A stretch of DNA of 64,000 bases from contig WHUX01000047.1 of assembly GCA_015179025.1 (NCBI GenBank), positions 186,001-250,000 of the forward strand, in the 5' to 3' direction. Under the pieces are notes generated by a model, which saw only the letters and a list, made by a program, of their open reading frames with translations, did no database searches and was not told the DNA's origin. Shown one piece after another: positions 21,601-31,534 of this stretch. Source of the DNA: Terfezia claveryi (Eukaryota > Ascomycota > Pezizomycetes > Pezizales > Pezizaceae). Made by a program: the position numbers and the translations under genes. Position 1 is the stretch's first letter, and the number at the start of each line of letters is the position of its first letter.

Positions 21601-23640
21601 ATATGTTTACAGAGATCCTACCTGGGGTGCGGCTGAGGGTTATAGCATACCTATTTATAACTAGGTACTGCGGGGATTCGAATTCGGCTTGGGGAAATAC
21701 CCTACTGTACAAGGTTGATAGATCGAATTTGATACATACATACATACATACTCTGCATACTACATACCGTACCTACACTTATTTATCGTAGGCCTACCGA
21801 TTTACTAGGTAATCTCTACGAGAGGTTGTGCAACCAGACTATACTGTAGGTAAATTTTATTATCCTCAAATTTGCGGTAGCTGAAGGCACTGCTTAAACG
21901 TCTATCACAGAGAGCGGGCATTTGTATTCGTTACTTACCTCCTTGGAGAAAATTTATCAAGCCCAAATCATGAATACCAGTGTTAATACCAGGAGATACC
22001 ACCCCAAATGTCGAAGAAAAATACATGCAGATAACAAAGAGCCTCTGTTCACTGCCCTCCTCAGGCTCCCGATGTCGCTTCGTCACACACTCCAATTTCA
22101 CCCTGATACATCCATGCTCCTTCTCCCGCAACTCCTCCAACCACATCTACAGTTCAGAATCGTGAGGGCGGGCATTTGCATCATTTATGACGAAAACTCG
22201 TTGTCAGGGAGTTACTGAAATTGCAGGGTTATTGGGAAGGGTCCAGGAGGGCAGAGCTGGGGATGTTTGCGTGGGTTTGTGGAAGAAGACAGGAGGTGGA
22301 TTGGTCTAGGCTCTAAACTATCATCGAGACCTTGGGGTTGCCCTGAAACTCTAGAACTATGATAGGTTAAAGTATCGTCTTTACCAACGATATATCGGAA
22401 TATTCATGGTCTCACTGGTATGCATACCATATGGCTGCATATATACTTGTACCTGCATAGCATAGACTTCCCGTAGTGTGACATCAAGGGTTATAAGGAG
22501 CTTCTTACTCCCCGTCAGCCTACAAGCTCGAGGCATAGGTAATGGGGCATCTTCTTAGTGCATGACCCTATATCTTCCAAATAGCAACTACGCTGATCAG
22601 CCTGGAGTTAATAATGCCATTATACATATTCGACCGTCGTTCTGCCTATTTTCTCAGGCAGAAGATTCCCTATCCCTCGAAAATTATCACGGAATTTCAG
22701 TCCTCAAAGCTTCACCACAGAGAAACTGATTGCCCATCCTCTGTGCCTCTGAGTTTATGCTCAGAAACCGATGCGAGAAGTAATTTCAAGCGCAATTTAT
22801 ATTTGAGGCAGCCCATCTGATGAGTTCGGTGCAGGTCGCGTAGGTGGCACTATTTCCTGTCAAGTGATGATGTCAATGATCCCAAGTTCCTTATCGACTC
22901 CCGCTTTGGCTGTTTGCTACTAATCCGATGGGTTGAGAAGCAGAAGGGCCATATGGAGTACTTTTATTATCCAGAGAACAGTATGTTGAGAGCGAGAATT
23001 GCCTATTATCCAGTCGTCCGTGTATTGTACGAAAAAGAAGAGAGAATATTAATATATACGTTCTGGTTCGTTGCGGAATTCAGTCCATTCCGGAATGGAC
23101 CGGAATATTTTTTAAATAAATTAACCGGGTTTATAGATACTGACGGAAATTCTTAATATAATAAGTAAAAAAAAAAAACTCCAACGAAGCTGCTAATATT
23201 TTTCTTGCAGAAGTAAAATGAAAAAAAAGGAGAAGGCTCCCTGGAGAACGCCCATGTACTAGGGGTGCCTCTAAATACCCCCCTTCCCTAGAATTTTGTC
23301 ATATCCTAAATAAACGTGTCCCCTTCCTATAGCTAGAAAATTACAAGATAACAAAACTACGATATCAGATTGAATATGCTTGTGAAAAAGACAACTCCCC
23401 CAAAACCGAAGCGGAAATAACTCAGGTCAGTTTCTTCCCTCGGTCTTAATAATAATGATGATGTTGCTCGTTGCGGATGGTGGTTCTAGGATTCACGCCT
23501 GGGAGGTTTTATTAGCACTATGTCAACCGGCTTGATAGATACAATTACTAGTATTACCTCTGGAATTATCCACCCTGCAAATCATCGCTTTAGTTTCTGG
23601 GACCATGAGGCAACATGTAAGCACATCCGGAGGATCTGGG
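21601..23640. repeat. NLR downstream module, copy C, with paralogous empty sites
   Basis: From about 21950 this stretch matches 38590-39850 (GGAGATACCAC, AACAAAGAGCCTCT, CTCAGGCTCCCGATGTCG, then the block leading to GGCACTATTTCCTGTCAAG and finally the NLR 3' flank). It lacks the micro-insertions found at 39123 and 39237 and the 209-bp hairpin at 39293, so it preserves the uninterrupted versions (22381-22410, 22531-22550, about 22590-22600). A trimmed core copy (GTGCAACCAGACTA) is at 21828-21841. No gene. Confidence 0.75.
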
Positions 23641-25985
23641 GCCTGTTCGGCTTGCCCAGTTTTTCTGGGGAGGTAAATTAGGCAACGAATTGTATCTTGC
23701 GTTCGTAGGTGTTTACTCCCAGTAACTTCTCCCTCCCAGCCAATGCCCGCCTATACCAGTCCAGTGCTGTTTCATACTGTCCTTGCTTGTGGAATACCAA
23801 TGCCATAGTATTGACCGTAGTAAGGGTGTCCGGGTGGTCCACTCCCAAAATTTTCTCCCTCCCAGCCAATGACCGCCTATACCACTCCAGCGCTTCTCAT
23901 ACTGTCCTTGGTTATCGAATACCAATGCCATATTATTGACCGTAGCGAGAGTGTCTGGGTGGTCCATTCCTAATGCCTTCTCCCTCCCAGCCAATGCGCG
24001 CCCATACCATTCCAGCCTTTCTCATACTGTCCTTGCTTGTCGAATACCAATGCTATACTGTGGACTATAGTGAGAGTGACCTACCCCGAATCCTTCTCAT
24101 ACCCAATAAATGCCCATCTATACCACCTCAACACCTCATGTTGCCGCCGGTATACATCTCCTAAATTCCTAGATCCATCCGGCATGTATATATTACTGAC
24201 TCCTGCGTATTGTACCATGCATGTATTTTGTTACCGCGTCGATGTGTGGCATGACACGCCGCTCAAATATCCATCTTCCGTGCATCCTTCATTTGACTCT
24301 TCTAAGTCATATCATTCAATATATTAGCGGGAATATCAATACCATTCGTGATAAGGTCAAAGATATATCAAACATATAAGATACAAATCGATAATAGTAT
24401 AAAAGACATAAAAATTTAAATCTTAAGAAAAAGAGTTCATACCATGTGGTTCCAGGTTCATCCCACGCTTCAGCAGTTCTTCCGAGATATCCTCATTGTT
24501 AAGAAATCCACAAATTAATAGTAGCTTGGCTGCCTTCGGACTCTTTTGCTGGATTGTATTGAATGATATCTCCCATGTGGCAAACACCGATCTATCTTGC
24601 TTTCCCCCTTTCCATCCTTTGCTTAGAAGATAACTCGCAATGCTTTGGTAATCGTTTAGATATCGACCTAATGAGTACTGTGCCATTTGAATATATGCTC
24701 CAGCATCTTAGGCAAGTGGCCCGCCAGGTATCCTAACTCCTGCACTATTCTACTTGCAGTGGTCTGGTCTAGATATTTCCAGGTTAGATACTGTGTTATG
24801 GTATATATGTGTAGGATCTACTTACCACTCAGTACCAGATCTTCGAACTTAGGTATTGCACATGCCATAAGTAGTAGTTGTACGGCTTCTATGGGCTGCA
24901 TTTGCTGAACTCCCAACCCCCTTCAACCTTGTTGTAGATCACGCCGCCTGCTTGTAATGATCACTGTACCGTGATTACATGCTAGAATATATTCCTCTAT
25001 ATCTACCGAGTCAGGATCATCAAGGTTACCAAACACAAGAAGCTAATTCATATTTTCTGGTAAAGTTAACCATTGTTTAACAGCATCCACAACATATTGT
25101 GCCTCTGATGGTTGTGTAACTGCAAAGCATCCATTAGAATCCAATTTACCGGCCATACCCAACAGCCGAACAATATGCGAATTATCCTCCGAGAGCTGTG
25201 CGTGATGTTCAATAAGCTGTTGCATTATCTGAGTGAACCCGAGAATTGTAGCCTAGCTACTGGCAGCATTGACCCAAGAGATTGATGAGTAGTCCTTACA
25301 ATGCTGATGGATATACTCTAATGCATGCCCCCGGTCCCATAGAGGACAATTGTATTCTGGGTATGTTTGCCTTCTTCTATATTCTGCTTCAAGCTCTCAA
25401 TCAGGTATTCCCTCCCCACAAACTTCCCCACAAACTCTGAAGATTTTCGGATCTCCGAAAGGAACGGAATATCGAATGAGAGAGTCAGCTTCGAAACTTG
25501 TGATTTTGCTTGATATACCGGCCCTGGTAATGTTGGAAGCACATGAAATAGTCCATCATTGAGGCTTGTCAATGTTCGCAACAGGTCGTCCAGCTTTGCT
25601 TTGTCTGCAACTACCCAGCGGAGCTTGCGGTACATGGATAGTGATTGCTGTAATCTGCCCATTGCATCCGTCATGGAGGAGATCTCCTCCGGAAGCCCTG
25701 GAAGAAGTTGCTGATTTCCCAGCACACGAGGATTTTCTAGAAGATGCAAATCGGTTTCGTGAACGGTAGGAATTACCTGTTCTGTATTTGCATTTGGAAG
25801 CGGAGATCCCCAAGCTTTCTCTCATCCCTTGAGCCGAAGCCCCCCGTGCGTAGTTTATGCAAGATGGAGTCATATGTGGTGCCAACATCACCCATATCAT
25901 CGAAAATTTTGTAGTAGTCCGCAGCGGACTTCGCTAACTGCCCCGCCAGGCCGACAATTCCGATGCTGAGGCCAACTGGGTCCAT
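23640..25985 (-). pseudogene. NLR copy C: decayed HeLo-like - NB-ARC - TPR pseudogene
   Basis: Start MDPVGLSIGIVGLAGQLAK at 25985 behind the usual TATATATA block. About 80 codons of the N-terminal domain and linker are deleted near 25806. The P-loop reads GTGGM and then loses 16 nt (at about 25325, removing GKTQL), so the Walker A lysine is gone and the frame shifts. Further lesions are a stop in place of the conserved Gln near 25254 (GCCTAGCTACT), a converted Trp/Leu at 25045, a broken region at 24700-24720 and a TPR array reduced to about three damaged units (24150-23678). The winged-helix portion (24686-24440) remains open. It cannot make a working NB-ARC switch but could act as a donor for gene conversion. 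Confidence 0.9.
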
Positions 25986-26085
25986 TATATATATTGGGTC
26001 TTATTTGGATCTAGAACACGTTAGAATAAATATAACTGAAGTACCAGGATATAGTCCAAACCTCAAATGCGTGAGTTGAAGGATT
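25986..26085 (-). promoter_or_regulatory. Conserved upstream block of NLR copy C
   Basis: Retains TATATATA, TTAGAATAAATATAACTG and ATATAGTCCAAACCTCAAATGCG-like sequence even though the gene is dead, which supports recent duplication rather than selection as the reason for similarity. Confidence 0.45.
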
Positions 26086-26122
26086 AGGAATTCCGTGATC
26101 TAACGTTTACAGAGGGCCTAGT

Positions 26123-26174
26123 TACCTGGGGCGTTGTACCTGGGGTAGTCTGGTTATACCTGGGGCGTTGTACC
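26123..26174 (-). repeat. Micro-insertion with 18-bp flanking duplication
   Basis: TACCTGGGGCGTTGTACC at 26123-26140 and 26157-26174 surrounds TGGGGTAGTCTGGTTA. An alternative parse is a 9-bp TACCTGGGG duplication around TAGTCTGGTTA. In the paralogous region above copy B (about 21625-21650) the CTACCTGGGG block occurs once. Confidence 0.8.
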
Positions 26175-26379
26175 ATTCCTATTTGTAGCTACTGCAGGCG
26201 GGTTTCGAATTCGGTGTGTGGGAATATAGCAGTTACTGTCGACAGGTCACTGAGATACCGAGGGCAAGCAAAGGGGCACGGTAAGTAGGACTTGGTCAGT
26301 TGTAAAGACAGATCCATTGCCCTGGTTACACTCTAGAGCTGTTAATGTGCTTAGTCATATACTGTATTAGCTAAACTGG

Positions 26380-26530
26380 ATATCTAGCCTGCAATTTGCC
26401 AGCTGTTTATTCAGCCTGCAATTCACCCCTTCGCCAGCTATTTATTTAGCCGGCAATTCACCCCTTCACCAACTGCTTATTCAGCCTGCAATTCACCCCT
26501 TCACCAGCTCGCTATTCAGCCTGCAATCTA
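26380..26530 (+). repeat. 35-bp tandem repeat
   Basis: AGCCTGCAATTCACCCCTTC-type units start at 26413, 26448, 26483 and 26518 (35-bp spacing), with a shorter related unit at 26386. Non-coding. Confidence 0.85.
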
Positions 26531-26659
26531 TCCAATATCAGCCCATTCCCTAGCTTGACGTGCAACCACCTAGCCATATGGCCGCTTTATTTTTTCATAT
26601 CAACCACTCTCGGATTTACCCTGAACTCGACTTCGTATTTACCCTGAACTCGCCAAGAT

Positions 26660-26795
26660 GGAAGTCTTGTGGTTGGGGCAGCATGAATCAGTGGGGAAGG
26701 GGGGAAGCACGAACCAGTGGGGAAGCGAAGGGGGGCAGCATTAGCCAGCGGGGGAGGAAGGGCAGCATGAACTAGCGGGGGAAGGAGGGGGGCCA
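26660..26795 (+). repeat. G-rich imperfect tandem repeat
   Basis: GCAGCATGAACTAGCGGGGG-like units recur three to four times with G-runs. The plus-strand open frame through it (26560-26775) is a by-product of the repeat. Confidence 0.6.
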
Positions 26796-27190
26796 GTGCC
26801 TTGCTCCAACATTGCCTTGCCTCTATAGGCTGCTTCCGAGCAATTCAGCTGCTTCCGAGCAATTCATATAAGCCCGCTCCTAATAGCTTGCATAAGCTGA
26901 TTACCAAAAAAGCTCATATACCTCTTCCCAATGGCTTTTATAATAAGCCTGCCCCTTCTACTGACTATAGTTGCTGGTATTTAAGTTTAATAGAAAAAAT
27001 TAGAAAAAAACTTCTATTTCAAATAACAAAAACGAGTTGCCCCAGTCCACTATACTCCGAGCGCCATCACACTACTTCTTAGGTCGCCCTCGTTGTAGAC
27101 TTGTGATTTGGTGGAGATATAGTGAACTGGAGCATTAAGGAATGGATACCCGACAACCCTGCTCCCTCGTCCTTTCCAATGATATTAAGG
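26796..27190. other. Unrecognised intergenic sequence
   Basis: Short direct repeat CTGCTTCCGAGCAATTCA (about 26829-26866, twice). No gene supported. Confidence 0.4.
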
Positions 27191-27195
27191 CAATT

Positions 27196-27290
27196 AACTT
27201 CTTGCCTCCACTGGGATTCGAACTTGGGCCCTCAATAAGTAACCATGACCGTAAAGTAAAGAACTTACCACTGCGCCATGCCTACCGTCA
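27196..27290 (-). ncRNA. tRNA-like sequence (SINE head or tRNA pseudogene)
   Basis: On the minus strand the sequence carries an A-box-like TGGCGCAGTGG and, about 50 nt on, a B-box-like AGTTCGAATCC, the two internal RNA polymerase III promoter boxes. The flanking acceptor halves do not pair and the T stem is poor, so it is not an intact tRNA. A tRNA-derived SINE head is the likeliest reading. Confidence 0.4.
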
Positions 27291-27470
27291 GTTTCAACAC
27301 CATACAGCTAAATTCTGCTGTTGAATCGGCTTATATTATGCTACCCAAAAATGCTAGATTATGCAGTTGACTGATTTGATAGTATAGTATTACGGAGGGG
27401 GACTTGATTTCTGTTATATTATGTTGCATTTTCTTCGTTTATTTGTATGTTATATTTTCATACCTCTGCT

Positions 27471-27547
27471 TGTTGTTTCGCTTGGTTATTTCGCTTGGTT
27501 GTTTTGCTTGGTTGTTTCGCTTGGTTATTTCGCTTGGTGTTTCGCTT
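27471..27547 (+). repeat. 15-bp minisatellite
   Basis: About five units of TTTCGCTTGGTTGTT and close variants in tandem. Confidence 0.85.
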
Positions 27548-27668
27548 ACATAGATAGATTCTGTATGCAATAATTATGCTAGAAAATTATTGTGCGGTGA
27601 GTAGGCCGCACTGGTGTATGGGACAGAACAGTACCGAGTGTTTCCTCCAGTATGTAATTGTTGCTAGC

Positions 27669-27884
27669 TTAAATTCCCGTGTGTACTGCTTCCTCCGCTG
27701 TCCTGTAACAGGTGTTGCAAACAAGTTTATGTATCTCTTCTAGCTCATTGGTAGCCTCTGCATTTGCAGTCCCTTCTCCTGCCTGTTGTGGTTCAGATGC
27801 TTTGGTCCTGTTCAAAGGGAACTGGGAACGCGGCCGCTTGATAGTATTCTCAACTATAGGACCAGGTCGTTTTGGTGGCATCAC
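27669..27884 (-). CDS. Small hypothetical ORF, 71 aa
   Basis: Begins MMPPKRPGPIVENTIKRPRS and continues with an acidic, Glu-rich second half (GEGTANAEATNELEEIHKLV) to a CxxC (CNTC) near the end. No family recognised. It sits 0.25 kb upstream of and antiparallel to the piggyBac remnant and could be part of that element or a captured fragment. Whether it is expressed is unknown. Confidence 0.3.
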   Translation of the reverse strand: MMPPKRPGPIVENTIKRPRSQFPLNRTKASEPQQAGEGTANAEATNELEEIHKLVCNTCYRTAEEAVHTGI

Positions 27885-27964
27885 TGAACGTTGTTTTTAT
27901 TGTTGTTGTTGTTGTGAGGATAAGGTTGGAGACAAACATAACAATACATGCTTATTCGGTACCG

Positions 27965-28140
27965 CTACAATCCGCCGCCAATGCCTATGCTGCCTCCGCC
28001 GCCAATGCCCCCGCTACCCCCGCTGCCCCCACTGCCTCTTCCGCTGCCTCCGTCTGCTGCCTTCGTCGCCAATGCCTCCTCCGCCAATGCTTCAGCTGGG
28101 TCTAGCAATGCCTTTACCAATGCCTCCACTAATGCCTCCC
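27965..28140 (+). repeat. GCC/AATGCC-rich low-complexity stretch
   Basis: Triplet-like CCGCCAATGCC repeats give Ala/Asn/Pro-rich translations in all frames. It runs directly into the frame of the piggyBac remnant but is probably repeat expansion rather than an original N terminus. Confidence 0.5.
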
Positions 28141-28830
28141 CAATTCGGGATCTTACTCCAACATCTATAATATGCTTACGACTGGCAAAGCTATTGCCAT
28201 ACCACAAGTGCCAATATAGCATATAATTTGACAGTTTCTTTAGCAATACTGCATTATTTGCAACTCTTCGAGAGTTAGGTATTGATGCTTGTGGTACTGC
28301 ACATAAAGCTCAGCTTCCAGTTGAACTACAAGCATATGAGGATAGGAGTAAGGACTTTGAGTGGGGTGACTTAGCCTCTGTTCCCAGAGATAATGTCTTG
28401 TGTGTACGATGGCAGGATAATGCTGGTGTTTTCCTTATGACTACATTTCATGACTTTGATGATGGTATAGTTACAAATTGGAAAAGTCCTAAAAAAGGTA
28501 TTCCTGCTGTTCGTGAGGTATTTGGTACTAATGTACGGAAGCTTCTTACAATCCCTCTTACAATTAATGATTTCAACAATCACATGGGGGGGGATGGGAT
28601 ATTGCTGATCAGTTGCGATCATACTACTTACACAGCTAGCAAGTCGTCGTTCATGGCTGCCACTCTTTTACTGGCTATTGGATACGACACTTGTGAACAG
28701 CTATTATCTTGTATCGTATGTATAATCCTTCTGTATCACATAAGGAGTTTAGGCTCGATGTAGCCCAGGCATTATGGAGTGGATTTAAGTTCAGGCCACT
28801 TGCATGTGCTTGTCAAGAATAAGGCTTATC
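28139..28830 (+). pseudogene. piggyBac-family transposase (DDE_Tnp_1_7) pseudogene, C-terminal part
   Basis: piggyBac transposases cut and paste at TTAA sites. The frame reads LAKLLPYHKCQYSI, an in-frame TAA, then FDSFFSNTALFATLRELG, ACGTAHKAQLPVELQAYED, DNVLCVRWQDNAGVFLMTTF and INDFNNHMGG. These match the family signatures DNFFSN, RxLG..ACGT and NxYNxxMGGVDxxDQ. The frame is lost at a G-run (about 28586), after which DIADQLRSYY and then SHKEFRLDVAQALWSG appear in other frames with further stops. The N-terminal half, including the first catalytic Asp, is not visible. Identification is by motif order; subfamily not assigned. Confidence 0.85.
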
Positions 28831-29044
28831 CATTCTGCAAAGCAACCGGTTGTACTTCTCGGACATATATATATGCACTTATTGTAAATTTCCATACTGT
28901 TTATCATGTATATAGATAATAGAAATAGATAATAGCATCTATAGCAACTAAGGTATAAGGAGTAAGGTACTTACTTTTATCACCCAAAGAGCCTGGCCAG
29001 TCACGATATATAAGAGGAAAGATAGGAAGCATACAAAGAAAAAA

Positions 29045-29270
29045 ACCCTCCCACCATAACCCCCCCCCCTCCCCGCTAGCCCTCCCACCGCCAGCCCTAC
29101 CCGCCAGGCAAGCCCTCCCCGCCAGCCCTCCCGCCACGAACACCCCCAGCCTCCCGCCTCCACGAACAGTAATAAGGATTTAAGAATAAAAAATCCCCGC
29201 TGCCAGCCCTCCCACCATAACCTCCCCAGCGCTCCTGCCGCCAGCCCTCCCGCCTCCGCGAACAGTAATT
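29045..29270 (+). repeat. C-rich minisatellite
   Basis: Repeats of CCGCCAGCCCTCC type in two blocks separated by a 40-bp A/T-rich spacer (about 29167-29200). Each block ends CCGCCTCC(A/G)CGAACAGTAAT, so the two blocks are copies of one another. Confidence 0.8.
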
Positions 29271-29355
29271 AGTATCTCAAGAAAGAAAAAAATAATAAGT
29301 GAAAAAAACAACTCCACGAACCCTTCACAACAAAGACCAACCATTCTAAAGATGA

Positions 29356-29733
29356 TTATTCATCAGCATCCGTTGTTGACCCACAATCAGAGTCAACCCA
29401 ACCGTCAGCCCACCTAACTTTTTTCTTTTTTGACAAAGAAAAGCGAGGCCGATGGACTAGTGACGATGGTATTTGTATGTTTTGTTCTTGAAGACGTGTC
29501 AATTGCTCGTTGCAGTATTCGTCGACCCGCAGACGCTTCAATTGGTCGGTGCAATAGTGTAACACGCGTTCCTCCTTGAACTCCGCCAGAACTTGTAGAT
29601 CTATAGATCGTTGGAGTTTGGCATCAAGATCCATCCGACTAGTAATGGTCGTCTGTCTAATGGAAGTGGCTGTAGTAATAGTAGTGGCCAAAGTCGCCAA
29701 CATGGTAAGGAGGATAATAATAAGGTAAAGCAT
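29356..29733 (-). CDS. Hypothetical small protein with N-terminal hydrophobic segment, 125 aa
   Basis: Begins MLYLIIILLTMLATLATTI (membrane segment or signal anchor), then a charged middle (KLQRSIDLQVLAEFKEERVL, DQLKRLRVDEYCNEQLTRL, possibly coiled) and a C terminus SLSKKKKVRWADGWVDSDCG followed by an acidic end. KKVRWAD fits the general RVxF-type docking pattern for protein phosphatase 1, but this is a short motif and may be chance. No family recognised. Between two transposon-rich stretches, so it may be part of one. Confidence 0.35.
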   Translation of the reverse strand: MLYLIIILLTMLATLATTITTATSIRQTTITSRMDLDAKLQRSIDLQVLAEFKEERVLHYCTDQLKRLRVDEYCNEQLTRLQEQNIQIPSSLVHRPRFSLSKKKKVRWADGWVDSDCGSTTDADE

Positions 29734-29736
29734 GTT

Positions 29737-29876
29737 GAAGTAGGTATTGCGTTTATGGACTTTTTGTGTTTGGATGTTATGGATGTTATTCTTTAGATGT
29801 TATGCTGCAGAAGGTATTGTGTTTATGGACTTTTTGTGTTTGGATGTTATGGATGTTATTGTTTAGATGCTATGCT
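29737..29876 (+). repeat. 70-bp tandem duplication
   Basis: Two adjacent copies of about 70 bp (GTTTATGGACTTTTTGTGTT, then TGGATGTTATGGATGTTATT) differ at only a few positions. Confidence 0.9.
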
Positions 29877-30029
29877 GTAGAATATTGTACTATAGAAGAT
29901 GTTGTGCGAGAGAGGATATTATAAGGGTAGCCAGTGCCCCGCCAACTGTTGGTGTTGTTACTGCTTCTGGCTTAGTTGCTGCTGCAATGCAAGTACCTAG
30001 AACTTGTCTTACCCCGGTCCATCACCTAC

Positions 30030-30112
30030 TAACAGGCATGTCTCATAAAACCCTAAAATCCACATATGCAGTTCACATTGAAATTACGCTACCGAATACT
30101 AACCCAAGTCTC
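30030..30112 (-). mobile_element. Terminal fragment of the GTTATTCGGTAGCG element family
   Basis: Inverted copy of 31395-31480: CATGTCTCATAAAACCCTAA, AATCCACATATGCAGTTCAC, AATTACGCTACCGAAT, then AAGTCTC. It directly abuts the TA-flanked element at 30115. Confidence 0.6.
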
Positions 30113-30114
30113 TA

Positions 30115-30955
30115 CTCCGTACACTCAAACCTTGCTATACCGGACCTCGCTATAGCGGATACCGGACGACTCAGGTCAAAATTTTCCATTTTCAACCATT
30201 TAGGTGAGGCATCTACTTGCTATACCGGATACCGTACCGGATGGGCTGGTAAGGGGTTACAGGGATTGTTACAGGGATTATTACAGGTAAATGTAATTGC
30301 TATAACGGAATGGTAACAGTAGTAAGGCCTCAAAACAGCACAATAGCATAGAAAAGAATACAAAATAGCGCAACCACGAAATGGAACAGCTATAGAACAA
30401 AACAGTAGTAGAACACAATCTACACTTATAGATGTTGAGATGAAGATACTACCGGTAAAAACCAATCAGTAATAAAGACGCTGAACACGTGTCTCATGCA
30501 TATTGCCAGTAAGAGCTTGCTCAAGATGATAGCTAACATCAAAGATATTAAGATGGGGCTTTCCTCCAGGAAGTTCTGAAACTGTAAGAGCTTCCAAATG
30601 CCGAATAAGCTCAGTAAGGTGAGAGTGTGCTTGAGCAGTTGTAATTGGAGGTATAGGAGGTGGCGCATAAAGGTCCTTCCTCCTCGCTGTCCTCACTATC
30701 TAAACATAGTAGTATTCACTCCATCTTCATTATAGTCAAGATACTCTTCAACTAATTTTCAACTAGAGTATTTACTTGTTGAGAGTTGGTTCAGGTGGTA
30801 ATAAGCAAGCTCATGGAACGGTTGTATAGGTACTTCTATCCTTTTACCCCGCCTAGAACGGACCCCACGCTATTTACTATAACGGATATTAGCTATACCG
30901 GACAGATTACAGCGGATTTATGCAGTCCAGTATAGCAAGGTTTGAGTGTACGGAG
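30115..30955 (-). mobile_element. TA-flanked Tc1/mariner-type element (841 bp) with perfect TIRs
   Basis: CTCCGTACACTCAAACCTTG begins the left terminus and its exact complement ends the right one. With the flanking TA the arms (30113-30140 and 30930-30957) match over 28 bp. TA on both sides fits a Tc1/mariner/pogo target duplication. Inside are sub-terminal repeats of CTATACCGGA and a minus-strand frame (30696-30466, MRTARRKDLYAPPPIPPIT, ALTGNMHETRVQRLYY) that I do not recognise with confidence. Probably a non-autonomous derivative. Confidence 0.8.
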
Positions 30956-31045
30956 TACAGTCTACCCTTGCTATACAGGCTTATGAGAAAACAAATATAA
31001 TTGTGAGTTGTACGAGAAACTGTACGTACGGTACCTAGAAGCCGC

Positions 31046-31096
31046 TCGTACAGCGTACAGCTAGTCTGGTTGGCACAACACTGTGATCGTACAGCG
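31046..31096 (-). repeat. Micro-insertion with 10-bp flanking duplication
   Basis: TCGTACAGCG at 31046-31055 and 31087-31096 flanks a 31-nt insert holding TAGTCTGGTTGGCAC at 31062-31076. The insert ends are weakly self-complementary (ACAGC and ACTGTGA). Confidence 0.8.
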
Positions 31097-31129
31097 ATGT
31101 CGCAAGTTGACAATTTCAGGCTGAGGTAG

Positions 31130-31356
31130 TGTCTCTTATCCCAGGCTGCCCGTCGACTACGTTAGACTACATACAGTCCATAAGACGCTGCCAACCTCAC
31201 CTCTTTTGCTAAGCAAGGTGAGTACCTAACATGTCGCTCTCACCGACTTTAGTCTGTCTCATATTACGACGGGGACTATGTACCTACCTAATTTGGTAGT
31301 CGAGCTTCCGGCTGGCTCGTAATGGTCCCCAGTTATTTTTCAAAAAAAATAAAAAA
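31130..31356 (+). mobile_element. Possible retroposed 3' end with A-rich tail
   Basis: CTTCCGGCTGGCTC then TAATGGTCC and an A-rich tail (about 31340-31356) repeat the arrangement at 5905-5990. No coding domain. Confidence 0.3.
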
Positions 31357-31534
31357 GGAGACATCCACACCTTCTAGTGCCAACCCAACCAGACTACCGT
31401 AGAGACTGAAGTTATTCGGTAGCGTAATTTCAATGTGAACTGCATATGCGGATTTAAGGATTTTATGAGACATGCCTGTGCTCATTGTTATGTGAACGTC
31501 GGAGATGGAAATGTAAGCACTGTAATCATCCAGA

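Noticed and set aside
27948..28226. Pro/Ala-rich N-terminal domain fused to the piggyBac remnant
   Set aside because: The sequence is a GCC/AATGCC repeat that is open in several frames, and an in-frame stop separates it from the recognisable transposase part.
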